This document shows positions 7,744 to 15,537 of a DNA stretch of 35,654 bases, piece by piece. Position numbers and translations under genes: made by a program. Position 1 is the first letter of the stretch. The number at the start of each line of letters is the position of its first letter. The stretch covers positions 1 through 35,654 of the forward strand of contig JAKASG010000027.1 in NCBI GenBank assembly GCA_021828285.1, written 5' to 3'. The DNA is from Acidobacteriota bacterium (lineage in GTDB: Bacteria > Acidobacteriota > Terriglobia > UBA7540). Below the pieces are notes generated by a model, which saw only the letters and a program-made list of their open reading frames with translations, made no database searches and was not told the DNA's origin.

Positions 7744-8474
7744 TGAAACGCACATTGGGCTGGACGGCGGGATGCATTCTGTTTGCCGCCGCACTCTGCC
7801 CCGCGCAGAAACCGCCGCTGTCGGCGGATGTCAGTCGCGGAGCAGACGGCTCGGTCGCGGTCCTGATCACGAACCACTACCCGTCACCAATCACAGAATA
7901 TATAATCGTAGTCGAGCGCGCGGCTTCGACGGGCGAGGGGCCTCAATTGAAAACGACCTTGTACCTCGATTCCCTCCAGAATCCTTGGCACGACCAGACC
8001 ATAGCGCCAGGCAGCGCCAGGACGGTCATAGTAGCCGGGCCGCAACGCGGGAAAGTGGTCTGGCGGGTCGCGCCCGAGTTGAAGGCGGCAATCTTTGAGG
8101 ACGGATCCACGTTCGGGGCGCCCGGCTACGTCGCACGCGTAATTGCGGCGCGGAAGATGTTCTTTCATGAACTGGGGATGGCCATCGCGCTTATCCAGTC
8201 GGCGCAGAGTTCCCACATGGGCCGCAGCGAGCTAATCCGGGAGGCCGCCCAGCAACAGCAGACTGATATGACCGGGGCGCGGGGCCCTGAGCAAATGAGG
8301 GCGGTTTCAAATCCGTGGGCGACCCTTCGGGCCAACCTCCAGCGCAACCCGTCGTTAGCCACCGGAGCCGTAGAGGCGGACCTGGTCAGGATGTTCACGC
8401 GCCTCCGACAGAGCCTGATTCTCGCCAAGCCGCCGGTCGTGCCTGCGCGCGCTACCGTGAACCCGCGCGATTGA
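7740..8474 (+). CDS. Secreted protein of unknown function
   Basis: The 244-residue product has a clear Sec signal peptide (Lys/Arg, then a hydrophobic core, with a probable cleavage near CPAQ at residues 20-23). It is therefore exported to the periplasm or beyond. The mature part begins with a beta-rich region resembling an immunoglobulin-like fold (SVAVLITNHYPSPITEYIIVV, about residues 38-58). It continues as a mostly helical second half (FFHELGMAIALIQ, IREAAQQQQTD). I recognise no catalytic motif and no named family. It starts with tandem ATG codons that overlap the end of the upstream frame (ATGA) and is followed 42 bases later by another secreted unknown. Codons such as ATA and GTA are more frequent here than in the housekeeping genes, a soft hint of different origin. 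Confidence 0.75.
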   Translation: MMKRTLGWTAGCILFAAALCPAQKPPLSADVSRGADGSVAVLITNHYPSPITEYIIVVERAASTGEGPQLKTTLYLDSLQNPWHDQTIAPGSARTVIVAGPQRGKVVWRVAPELKAAIFEDGSTFGAPGYVARVIAARKMFFHELGMAIALIQSAQSSHMGRSELIREAAQQQQTDMTGARGPEQMRAVSNPWATLRANLQRNPSLATGAVEADLVRMFTRLRQSLILAKPPVVPARATVNPRD

Positions 8475-8516
8475 GGAGTTCTGGGGGATGGACTCGTGCC
8501 CAGCCGGGGATTCGAG

Positions 8517-9176
8517 ATGAGGCCTTCTGGCGTTTTGAAAGTAACGTATCTGGCTTCGCTCCTCGTCATGGTGGGCGCGGCAGTGGCCAGGGGCCAGGAG
8601 ATCTTGCAGTGCCCTCATCTGACTTTTGTTCCCTCCAAGCTCGAAGCCTTCATCCGCCGCACCCCAGGCGTCCAAGTCGAGAAGCAGCTTGTCGGCACGC
8701 TGACCGGCCAAGGAACGGCTAAGTTCTTCGCGGTAGCTGCTACGAGCCCCGCGCTCCCGGGAGTAACAAAACGAGGCATGGAGATTGACCTTACGGACGG
8801 GTCGCGCAAAGGCCGCGCGTACGCGGACGAAGCAACCTTGCGTTGGTACGAGCACAACCTGGGGGGAATTGCGGAGAGGAGCAGCGAGATCGCAAGGGAG
8901 GCGCGGGAGCAGGAATCCAACCCCGGGGGGTACTGGTCCGTAGGCGACGACGACGAAACCCCCGGGCCACGGCCCTCCGCGTGTATGATGCCGGACATCC
9001 TCTATATTGGCCTCTACGGCAACAAGGCCACGCTCAAAGAGGGCGTCTGGATCGCCGTTTTCGACAGGAACAAGCGACCCTCCCCGTATTACTTCCCTGG
9101 CTCGAAACTCTCAAAGATTTTTCAGTTCATCGCCGCCATTCGCCGCCTGGCGCAGGGTTCCCCAGGTTCGCGATAG
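8517..9176 (+). CDS. Secreted protein of unknown function
   Basis: The 219-residue product begins at the ATG at 8517, which has gggga 6 bases upstream. An upstream in-frame GTG at 8496 would add seven residues before the signal peptide and is less likely. The signal peptide (VLKVTYLASLLVMVGAAVARG) ends near residue 26. The mature part contains CPHLTFVPSKLEAF near its start, a region GTAKFFAVAATSPALPGV and a C-terminal KLSKIFQFIAAIRRLAQG. There is one Cys near the mature N-terminus and another in the middle. No known domain is recognised. It follows the secreted unknown at 7740-8474 on the same strand, so the two are probably co-expressed. It converges on hisA. Confidence 0.72.
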   Translation: MRPSGVLKVTYLASLLVMVGAAVARGQEILQCPHLTFVPSKLEAFIRRTPGVQVEKQLVGTLTGQGTAKFFAVAATSPALPGVTKRGMEIDLTDGSRKGRAYADEATLRWYEHNLGGIAERSSEIAREAREQESNPGGYWSVGDDDETPGPRPSACMMPDILYIGLYGNKATLKEGVWIAVFDRNKRPSPYYFPGSKLSKIFQFIAAIRRLAQGSPGSR

Positions 9177-9283
9177 CTTCAGTCGGTGGTGTGCTAATTT
9201 GCCGTCCCGCCAGCGTCTCGCCTGCATGTTTTGACGACGATGCCGAGGCGGCGATGCGGCGCACCCCAAAGTCTAAACCCCTT

Positions 9284-9297
9284 GCCCGAAGGCGGGC
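9284..9297. terminator. Short GC hairpin at the 3' end of hisA
   Basis: gcccg (9284-9288) and cgggc (9293-9297) form a 5-bp stem with a tetraloop, two bases beyond the hisA stop codon. It lies between convergent genes and may serve both directions. No T-run follows on either strand, so terminator activity is only plausible. Confidence 0.35.
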
Positions 9298-9298
9298 G

Positions 9299-9991
9299 CT
9301 ATGGCGCTTTGGAGAACAATTCGGGAAAAATTTTGCGATAAAGGGCCATGCCGAGAGCTGCATGCATGCCGAGCGCATCGAGGGCGCGGATTTCCTCATC
9401 GCTCGTGATGCCTCCGGCGGCGGTGATCGGGAGCGCAGTCAAAGAGCGCAATTTGCGGAACCAATCGAGGTCCGTTCCCTTAAGCCGGCCCTCGGCGTCA
9501 ATATAAGTACAGAGAAACTCCGAGCAGTAAGGTTCGAGCGCCGGAAAAACATCGCGCGGACCGAGTTCGAGCGTCTCCTTCCAGCCGTGGATGGCCACGC
9601 GCTCGCCGCGAGTGTCCACCGCAATCATTATTTTTTCGCGAGCCACGCGCGTGGCGAGAGCACGAAGAAAATCATGATGGATTCCGCTTGAAGTGAAAAC
9701 GGCGCTGCCGACGATGATTTTGTGCGCGCCGTCACGGACGAGCGCTTCCGCGCGCTCCACGCTGCGCACGCCGCCGCCCACCCGGCAGGCCTTCCGACTG
9801 CAAAGGGCGCGCACGATATCGGGCTGGCCTTCGCGCCCCATCGCCGCATCGAGATCAATCACTTGAATCTCCGGATAGCCTTGAAATGCTTCGAGCACTG
9901 CGAACGCGTCATCGAGTTCAATCGCTTTGTCGCGGCCTTGAACGAGTTGCACCACTTTCCGGCCCATCAGGTCAATGCAGGGAATAATCAT
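9299..9991 (-). CDS. hisA: ProFAR isomerase HisA
   Basis: Amadori isomerase of histidine biosynthesis that converts ProFAR to PRFAR, the substrate of HisF-HisH. The 230-residue TIM barrel starts MIIPCIDLMGRKVVQLVQG (catalytic Asp8 in CID). It has RVGGGVRSVERAE (phosphate binding), IAVDTRGERVAIHGW, YIDAEGRLKGTD and AAGGITSDEE. The motif YIDAEGRLKG departs from the common TDIxRDGTLxG, as I recall for the acidobacterial-type HisA group. The ATG at 9991 is favoured over an upstream GTG (10018) because homology starts there and gaggag lies 9 bases before it. It is separated from the other his genes by 3.5 kb including an opposite-strand gene, so it needs its own promoter. Confidence 0.88.
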   Translation of the reverse strand: MIIPCIDLMGRKVVQLVQGRDKAIELDDAFAVLEAFQGYPEIQVIDLDAAMGREGQPDIVRALCSRKACRVGGGVRSVERAEALVRDGAHKIIVGSAVFTSSGIHHDFLRALATRVAREKIMIAVDTRGERVAIHGWKETLELGPRDVFPALEPYCSEFLCTYIDAEGRLKGTDLDWFRKLRSLTALPITAAGGITSDEEIRALDALGMHAALGMALYRKIFPELFSKAP

Positions 9992-9993
9992 CG

Positions 9994-10007
9994 GAGGAGC
10001 TCTCCTC
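9994..10007 (-). promoter_or_regulatory. hisA Shine-Dalgarno inside an inverted repeat
   Basis: gaggag (9994-9999) and ctcctc (10002-10007) are inverted around two bases. On the minus strand this places the hisA ribosome-binding purine run in a potential short hairpin next to the start codon. The stem is at most five pairs once a loop is allowed, so the effect is probably modest. Confidence 0.35.
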
Positions 10008-10106
10008 AATTCTTGCACAATTCCGCGAATCGCGCATCTGCGAGCCGCGCGCCGTCATCGCGCCCCTCGCGGCTTCCTGGTGTTTTCATCGTGGCCTGCT
10101 TTGTGA

Positions 10107-10140
10107 TATAAATCTTCCCTTCGATTCTCCGAGTCGAAGG
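10107..10140 (+). promoter_or_regulatory. Possible -10 box and hairpin upstream of the GH3 gene
   Basis: TATAAA at 10107-10112 (in gatataaatc) is a fair -10. The best -35 at the right distance (tttcat) is weak. Just after it, ccttcga (10118-10124) and tcgaagg (10134-10140) form a perfect 7-bp inverted repeat with a 9-base loop at the expected start of the transcript. This could be an operator or a leader hairpin for sugar-dependent control. The rest of 10019-10220, the divergent hisA/GH3 region, shows nothing else clear. Confidence 0.35.
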
Positions 10141-10220
10141 CATCATCCAGGCTTGCCACGGTGAACCCCTGTCGGTCAGTCCCCGGCGGCGAACCCATCA
10201 ATATTTGCCAGGAGTTCTAA

Positions 10221-12812
10221 ATGAAAATTCGCTATTCCCCCTTGCTTTTGATTTCTGCAGCGGTCGCGCTAGGTCTTTCCCCGGCGCGGGCCGCGCAGCC
10301 GGCATTTCCCCGGCCCGATACTCCGGCGGTTGAGAAAAAAGTGAATCAACTGCTGAGCAAGCTGACGCTCGAACAGAAAATTGATTTATTGAGCGGGCTC
10401 AACATGTACACCAAAGCGATGCCGCAGATCGGCTTGCCTCGCCTGAAAATGTCGGATGCAACAGTCGGCGTCCGCGTGTGGGGGCCGAGCATCGCTTATG
10501 CCGCAGGAATCGGCCTCGCGGCCTCCTGGAACCCCGCGCTCGCCCACGAGGTCGGCGTGGCGATCGGCCAGGACGCACGCGCGCGAGGCGTCAATATTTT
10601 GCTCGGGCCGGGCGCGGATATGTACCGCTCGCCGCTGTGCGGCCGGAACTTCGAATATGTCGGCGAGGATCCTTATCTCGCCTCCCAAATTCTCATCGGT
10701 TACATCGAGGGCTTGCAGAGCCAGGACGTGGTTGCGACGATCAAGCACTATGCCGTCAACGACGCCGAATACGATCGCCACAACGAAAACGCCATCGTCA
10801 GTGAACGCGCGCTTCGTGATTTCTATCTTCCGGATTTCGAAGCAGCCGTCAAGCAAGCGCGCGTCGGCGCGGTGATGAGTTCCTATAACCTCATCAATGG
10901 CGAGCATTCCACCGAGAACAAGCATCTGAACCTCGATATCCTCGATAAAGATTGGGGCTTCAAGGGCATTCTGATGTCCGATTGGGGCGCCACTTATAAC
11001 GGGGTTGCCTCCGCGAACGCCGGACTCGATTTGGAAATGCCCTTCGGCGCCCATATGAACGCCAAGACGCTGCTCCCCGCCATTAAAGACGGGCAAGTTT
11101 CCGTCGCCACGATTGACGATAAAGTCCGGCGGCTTTTGCGCATCGCGGTCGAATTCGATTTCCTTGAGCCCCATCAACAAACGGTCCTCAGCAATCCGAT
11201 CTACGGCGAAAATTCATTGATTCCCTCCCTCCACGCAGCAGAAGAAAGCGTCGTTCTGCTGAAGAACAACGGGCAACTCCTGCCGATCGATCCGAATCGC
11301 GTCCACACGATCGCGCTGATCGGCCCGGATGCTTACCCGACGCCTGCTTCGGCCGGGGGTAGCGCCCACGTGACGGCGATCGCTCCGGTCAGCATTCTCC
11401 AGGGATTGACGGAAGTGCTCGGAACAAGGGGCAAAGTCCTGTGGAACTCGGGCGTCAAGACCGCTCAGGATATTTTCGCGTCCACATCCGGCGGATTCAT
11501 GAGCGGCAAGATGACTTTCGTCACGCCCACGAAAGATTTGGGTTATAACCCCGTCGCCCGCTACACCGGAACCACGCCGCCATATTTGCCGGGTTTCGAG
11601 GAAGAAGAATTTCCGAACTCGGATTTCTCAGGCAAGCCGACGGCCACCCGTTGGGTTCCGCAACTCGACGGAGCGCGCGGAAACCAGTGGGCTCCGCCAT
11701 CGGGACGGCATGTCTCCTATCGGTTCACGGCGCTTTATACGCCGAGAGCCGCCGGCCCGCAGCGCTTCATCGCAGCAGGCGTGGGAGAAGACACTTATCA
11801 ATTGCGCGTCAACGGCAAGCTCGTTCTCGAGGAGACTCCGCACGAAGGCCAATCACCGCAGTGGGTTGATTTGAATTTGCCGGCGGGGAAACCCGCCGCG
11901 GTCGAATTCGATTACGTTCCGTCGTCGGGCAGGCTTCGGGCCGGTCTGGGCGTCGTTCCCGCAGACCAGATGCTCGAGCCGAATGTTCGCAAGATCGCGC
12001 GCCTTGCGGACGTCGCGGTCGTCTCGGTTGGCTACACTCCCCAAACCGAGGGGGAGGGTCACGACCGGACATATAGCCTGCCTCCGGGCCAGGCCCGATT
12101 GATTCGCGCCGTGGAGGCCGCAAATCCGCGAACGATTGTCGTCATCACGTCCGGCGGAAGCGTGTCTACCCGCAAATGGATCAACAGCGTGCCCGCGGTA
12201 ATCGAAGATTGGTACGGCGGCACCGAAGGCGGGCGCGCGCTCGCCAACGTGCTGCTCGGGAATTTTGACCCCTCCGGCAAGCTGCCGATCAGCTGGGAAA
12301 AGCGGCTGAAGGACAACCCAACCATGGCGCATTATTATGAGGAGCCCGGCACTCACAACGTGCATTACAAAGAAGGCGTTTTTGTCGGTTACCGTTACTA
12401 CGACGAGAGCACGGTGAAGCCCCTCTTCCCGTTCGGCTTCGGTCTGTCGTACACCACGTTCGCCTTCAGTCACTTGACCGTGACTCCGAAGGTTGCGTCG
12501 CCGGACGGCCCCATCACCGTCAGCTTCGATGTACAGAATACCGGGCAGCATGCTGGCGCTGAAGTCGCGCAGGTCTACGTCGGCGATCCCTCCGCCAGGA
12601 TCAAGCGCCCGCTGAAGCAATTGAAAGGATTCGAACGGGTTGAGCTGAACCCTGGAGAAACGCGGCGCGTGACGGTGACACTGAATCGCCGGTCGCTCGC
12701 TTACTGGGATGTAAATAAGAACGGATGGCAAGTCGATCCGGGGAAATTCGCCATTTACGTTGGCGATTCTTCGGAAAACGTCCCTTTACAGGAAAGTTTC
12801 ACCGTACGGTAG
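10221..12812 (+). CDS. Secreted GH3 beta-glucosidase with inserted PA14 domain
   Basis: Glycoside hydrolase family 3 enzyme that releases terminal sugars, probably beta-glucosyl residues, from oligosaccharides. The 863 residues begin with a signal peptide (LLLISAAVALGLSPARA). Next is the GH3 TIM-barrel domain with LASDWNP-like and KHYAVND elements and the nucleophile Asp254 in LMSDWGATY. The second alpha/beta domain (VVLLKNNGQLLPI onward) is interrupted at about residues 450-590 by a beta-rich PA14-like domain. It resumes with VAVVSVGYTPQTEGEGHDR and ends in a fibronectin-III-like domain (FDVQNTGQHAGAEVAQVYVG). The start is set by ccaggag upstream. It lies on the opposite strand between hisA and the other his genes, which suggests later insertion. 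The exact substrate cannot be read from sequence. Confidence 0.93.
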   Translation: MKIRYSPLLLISAAVALGLSPARAAQPAFPRPDTPAVEKKVNQLLSKLTLEQKIDLLSGLNMYTKAMPQIGLPRLKMSDATVGVRVWGPSIAYAAGIGLAASWNPALAHEVGVAIGQDARARGVNILLGPGADMYRSPLCGRNFEYVGEDPYLASQILIGYIEGLQSQDVVATIKHYAVNDAEYDRHNENAIVSERALRDFYLPDFEAAVKQARVGAVMSSYNLINGEHSTENKHLNLDILDKDWGFKGILMSDWGATYNGVASANAGLDLEMPFGAHMNAKTLLPAIKDGQVSVATIDDKVRRLLRIAVEFDFLEPHQQTVLSNPIYGENSLIPSLHAAEESVVLLKNNGQLLPIDPNRVHTIALIGPDAYPTPASAGGSAHVTAIAPVSILQGLTEVLGTRGKVLWNSGVKTAQDIFASTSGGFMSGKMTFVTPTKDLGYNPVARYTGTTPPYLPGFEEEEFPNSDFSGKPTATRWVPQLDGARGNQWAPPSGRHVSYRFTALYTPRAAGPQRFIAAGVGEDTYQLRVNGKLVLEETPHEGQSPQWVDLNLPAGKPAAVEFDYVPSSGRLRAGLGVVPADQMLEPNVRKIARLADVAVVSVGYTPQTEGEGHDRTYSLPPGQARLIRAVEAANPRTIVVITSGGSVSTRKWINSVPAVIEDWYGGTEGGRALANVLLGNFDPSGKLPISWEKRLKDNPTMAHYYEEPGTHNVHYKEGVFVGYRYYDESTVKPLFPFGFGLSYTTFAFSHLTVTPKVASPDGPITVSFDVQNTGQHAGAEVAQVYVGDPSARIKRPLKQLKGFERVELNPGETRRVTVTLNRRSLAYWDVNKNGWQVDPGKFAIYVGDSSENVPLQESFTVR

Positions 12813-12926
12813 AGTTCGCTCCGATGGCAAAGGGAAGAGCTTTGCGAGTCTCGTCTAAATGGGATTGGATTCGGGGAGCACTTGACCGGAGTGGATAAAC
12901 TGACGATCGCAACGGGCTGAACGAGA

Positions 12927-13370
12927 CTACCGTAAGGCGGCGCCCATGGGCAATTGCTCGCCCGCAATGTTCGCGAAAAACCTCAGAATCGTTGCCAGCT
13001 TTCTCGTCGCGGCCAGTTGATCGCTATTGCCAAGCCCACGTCGAAGCCGCAGCGTGAAAATGCCGAGATCAAATTTCAGCCGCAGCAGCCGTTCGCCCGC
13101 CGTATAGTGATGGCGCGCGACATGCGCGAGCAGATAATCCAGCACGAAGTAATCTCCCAAAAGACTCTCGCGCGCATCAACAGCGGACGCCAGCATGGTC
13201 TCGCCACGGTGCGCGCCTAGCAGCCTCGGAAACTCCAGGTGAAATTCCCTGACGACGGTTTCGAAGCTTTTTCGCCCGCATTCGAGCTCGAGCATTCGCT
13301 CGGCCGTCATTTGCAGATAGAAGCATAGCATCGCTGCGGCCAAGACCAGAATCGCTCCCGATAAAATCAT
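12927..13370 (-). CDS. Small membrane-anchored protein of unknown function
   Basis: The product has 147 residues if it starts at the ATG at 13370, which has aaggggt about 8 bases upstream. The frame stays open to 13481, so a longer form is possible. One N-terminal transmembrane helix (ILVLAAAMLCFYLQ, about residues 6-20) is followed by a mostly helical soluble domain rich in Arg and Leu (LLRLKFDLGIFTLRLRRGLG). No family is recognised. It is downstream of hisF on the same strand, 156 bases away, and converges with the GH3 gene. A role in histidine synthesis is not indicated. Confidence 0.6.
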   Translation of the reverse strand: MILSGAILVLAAAMLCFYLQMTAERMLELECGRKSFETVVREFHLEFPRLLGAHRGETMLASAVDARESLLGDYFVLDYLLAHVARHHYTAGERLLRLKFDLGIFTLRLRRGLGNSDQLAATRKLATILRFFANIAGEQLPMGAALR

Positions 13371-13427
13371 GCTCCTCACCCCTTCGTTCAGGACTATAAG
13401 CCTCCGATTCACGGAACGCCAATAGCA

Positions 13428-13470
13428 CGGAAGTACTGCCTTCCGGACCCATAAGCGGGTTTCGAAACCC
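13428..13470. repeat. Inverted repeat and 14-bp palindrome downstream of hisF
   Basis: cggaag (13428-13433) and cttccg (13440-13445) form a 6-bp hairpin. Twelve bases further is the perfect palindrome gggtttcgaaaccc (13457-13470). Both lie in the 150-base gap between hisF and the next minus-strand gene. They could end the his transcript or bind a regulator of the small membrane protein gene. No T-run accompanies them. Confidence 0.4.
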
Positions 13471-13526
13471 ACAAGGCGCAAAGGAGAAGTCGCGTGCCGT
13501 TTTGAATCGGCAGGGATGGCGCGCAG

Positions 13527-14327
13527 CTAGATTCTCACCGGGACGGCGCGCGCGCGCAGGAATTGCTTGAGGCTGCGGATGGAGTATTCACCGAAATGAA
13601 AGATGGATGCGGCGAGAGCGGCATCCGCTTCTCCACGCAGGAAGACTTCGGCAAAATCTTCGAGCCGGCCGGCGCCGCCCGAAGCGATGACAGGAATGTG
13701 AACGGCCCGCGCGACCGCGGCCGTGAGCGGGCAATCGAAGCCCTGGCGCGTGCCATCCGCGTCCATCGAAGTGAGGAGAATTTCTCCCGCTCCGAGCTGT
13801 TCCGCACGCTTCGCCCATTCAATCACATCGAGCGCCGTCTCTCGCGTTCCGCCGTAGGTGACCACACGCCAGCGCGCGGCGCTCGCCGAATCCGGAACCC
13901 GGGATTCCCCTTCGGCGATTTCTCCCCGAGCGTCCACGGCGACGACCACGGCCTGGCTCCCAAAACGTTCCGCGAATTCCGAGACAACCTCGGGCGATTC
14001 AACCGCGGCCGTATTGATGGCGACTTTGTCTGCGCCCGCGCCGAGAAGCCGCCGTGCGTCATCGAAAGAGCGCACGCCTCCGCCGACGGTTAAAGGAATA
14101 AACAGCGTGCGCGCGACGGCGTGAACGGTTTCCATCAGCGTGGCGCGGCCTTCGCGCGACGCGGAGATATCGAGCAGAACGAGCTCGTCAGCGCCTTCGC
14201 GGTTGTAATGCGCAGCCAGCTCCCGCGGATCGCCGGCGTCCCGCAGGTCAACGAAGCGAGTGCCTTTGACCACTCGCCCGTCCTTGCAATCGAGGCACGG
14301 AATGATGCGCTTGGTGAGGTGCGTCAT
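13527..14327 (-). CDS. hisF: Imidazole glycerol phosphate synthase cyclase subunit HisF
   Basis: With HisH it converts PRFAR plus glutamine-derived ammonia to imidazole glycerol phosphate and AICAR. The 266-residue TIM barrel has [15 protein letters not shown] (catalytic Asp13), [21 protein letters not shown] (catalytic Asp132) and [16 protein letters not shown] Ser/Ala-rich insertion of about 12 residues follows AVDARGE (roughly 136-151) before RWRVVTYGG. The start codon overlaps the hisH stop by four bases (ATGA), which implies coupling and equal production of the two partners. It is the last gene of the contiguous his run. Confidence 0.96.
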   Translation of the reverse strand: MTHLTKRIIPCLDCKDGRVVKGTRFVDLRDAGDPRELAAHYNREGADELVLLDISASREGRATLMETVHAVARTLFIPLTVGGGVRSFDDARRLLGAGADKVAINTAAVESPEVVSEFAERFGSQAVVVAVDARGEIAEGESRVPDSASAARWRVVTYGGTRETALDVIEWAKRAEQLGAGEILLTSMDADGTRQGFDCPLTAAVARAVHIPVIASGGAGRLEDFAEVFLRGEADAALAASIFHFGEYSIRSLKQFLRARAVPVRI

Positions 14328-14914
14328 TCGATGAAGTTTCGCAGAATCTGAAGTCCCGTGTCCCCGGATTTTTCGGGATGGAACTGCACGGCGGCGACCG
14401 ATCCAAATTCGGCCGCGGCAGCCAACCGCTGGCCGTAATCCGTCAGGGCGGAAGTCTCCGGTGTGAGCGGCGCGTAATAGGAATGGCAGAAATATACGAA
14501 ACTGCCGTTTGGAATCCCGCGCAGGATCCCGCGCGGTTCCTTCACTTCAATCGGGCTCCAGCCGATGTGCGGAACCTTGAAAACGCCTTCGAATCGCCGC
14601 ACGCGGCCTTCGAGAAGCCCTAACCCGTGCGCGCCCGGCGCTTCCTCGCTCGATTCATAGAGCGCCTGGAGACCGAGGCAAATTCCGAGCATCGGCCGCC
14701 CTTGTGCAACCCCTTCGCGGATGGGATCCACCAAGCCTCGCTCGCCGAGCGCCTTCATCATCGCTCCGAAATGGCCTTGGCCCGGAAGAATCAGCTTTGC
14801 GGCTGCACGAATTTCTTCCGGCCGCGATGCGACGGTAACCTCGGCGCCCAGATACTCGATCGCCTTTCGCACCGAGCCGACGTTTCCGCCGCCGTAATCT
14901 AAAATCGCAATCAT
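14324..14914 (-). CDS. hisH: Imidazole glycerol phosphate synthase glutaminase subunit HisH
   Basis: Class-I glutamine amidotransferase that feeds ammonia to HisF. The 196 residues start [17 protein letters not shown]. The catalytic triad is visible: nucleophile Cys79 in MLGICLGLQ, and His179 and Glu181 in QFHPEKSG. The oxyanion strand motif LPGQGHFG is near residue 44. It begins 29 bases after the hisB stop, the largest gap in the operon, without a strong Shine-Dalgarno. Its own stop overlaps hisF by four bases. Confidence 0.96.
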   Translation of the reverse strand: MIAILDYGGGNVGSVRKAIEYLGAEVTVASRPEEIRAAAKLILPGQGHFGAMMKALGERGLVDPIREGVAQGRPMLGICLGLQALYESSEEAPGAHGLGLLEGRVRRFEGVFKVPHIGWSPIEVKEPRGILRGIPNGSFVYFCHSYYAPLTPETSALTDYGQRLAAAAEFGSVAAVQFHPEKSGDTGLQILRNFIE

Positions 14915-14943
14915 ATTCGCAGGGAGGCTTTCAAAACTCGCCT

Positions 14944-15537
14944 CTACAGCAGCCCTTTCGTCGAAGGCAACTGCCGCTTGAGCCTCGGATCGCAGGAGCA
15001 GGCATACCGCAAGGCGCGTGCAAAAGCTTTGAAAAGCGCCTCGACCGCATGATGGCTCGAGCGGCCGTAAGCGATCTTCAAATGCAAATTCGCTCCCGCC
15101 GCCGAAGCGAATGCCTGAAAAAAATCTTCGAGCAGTTCAGTCTGGAAGTCGCCGACGCGCCGCGCCTTCACGCGCCCCTGCATGACGAAATAAGGCCGTC
15201 CGCTCAAATCAATCGCGGCAAGCGCGAGCGTCTCATCCATCGGCATTATGAAGTATCCCGCGCGATTGATGCCGCGCTTTGTGCCGAGCGCGCGGCGCAA
15301 CGCTTCACCCAAAACAAGGCCCGTATCCTCGACGGTGTGATGCTGGTCGACATCGAGATCGCCTCGCGCGCGCAAGTCGAGATCGAATCCGCCGTGCCGC
15401 GCGAACAGCTCGAGCATGTGGTCGAGAAAACGAATGCCGGTCGAAACTTCATAGCGGCCGCGGCCGTCAAGGTTCAATAGGGCGCGGATGTCCGTCTCTT
15501 GAGTGGTGCGATGAACGGCGCCGGTTCGGCTTTTCAT
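14944..15537 (-). CDS. hisB: Imidazoleglycerol-phosphate dehydratase HisB
   Basis: Dehydrates imidazole glycerol phosphate to imidazole acetol phosphate, using manganese. The 197 residues form the single-function dehydratase with no histidinol-phosphatase domain, as is common outside the Gammaproteobacteria. Motifs are [23 protein letters not shown] (metal-binding His/Glu, 64-73) and the repeat-half counterpart [16 protein letters not shown]. The frame is open upstream to 15579. The ATG at 15537 is chosen because it overlaps the hisC stop as ATGA, the same coupling seen across the operon, and matches the family start. A separate histidinol phosphatase must be encoded elsewhere. Confidence 0.95.
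   Translation of the reverse strand: MKSRTGAVHRTTQETDIRALLNLDGRGRYEVSTGIRFLDHMLELFARHGGFDLDLRARGDLDVDQHHTVEDTGLVLGEALRRALGTKRGINRAGYFIMPMDETLALAAIDLSGRPYFVMQGRVKARRVGDFQTELLEDFFQAFASAAGANLHLKIAYGRSSHHAVEALFKAFARALRYACSCDPRLKRQLPSTKGLL

Noticed and set aside
11853-12731. 292-codon minus-strand ORF inside the GH3 gene
   Set aside because: The plus strand encodes the conserved GH3 C-terminal domains here; the antisense frame is a composition effect.
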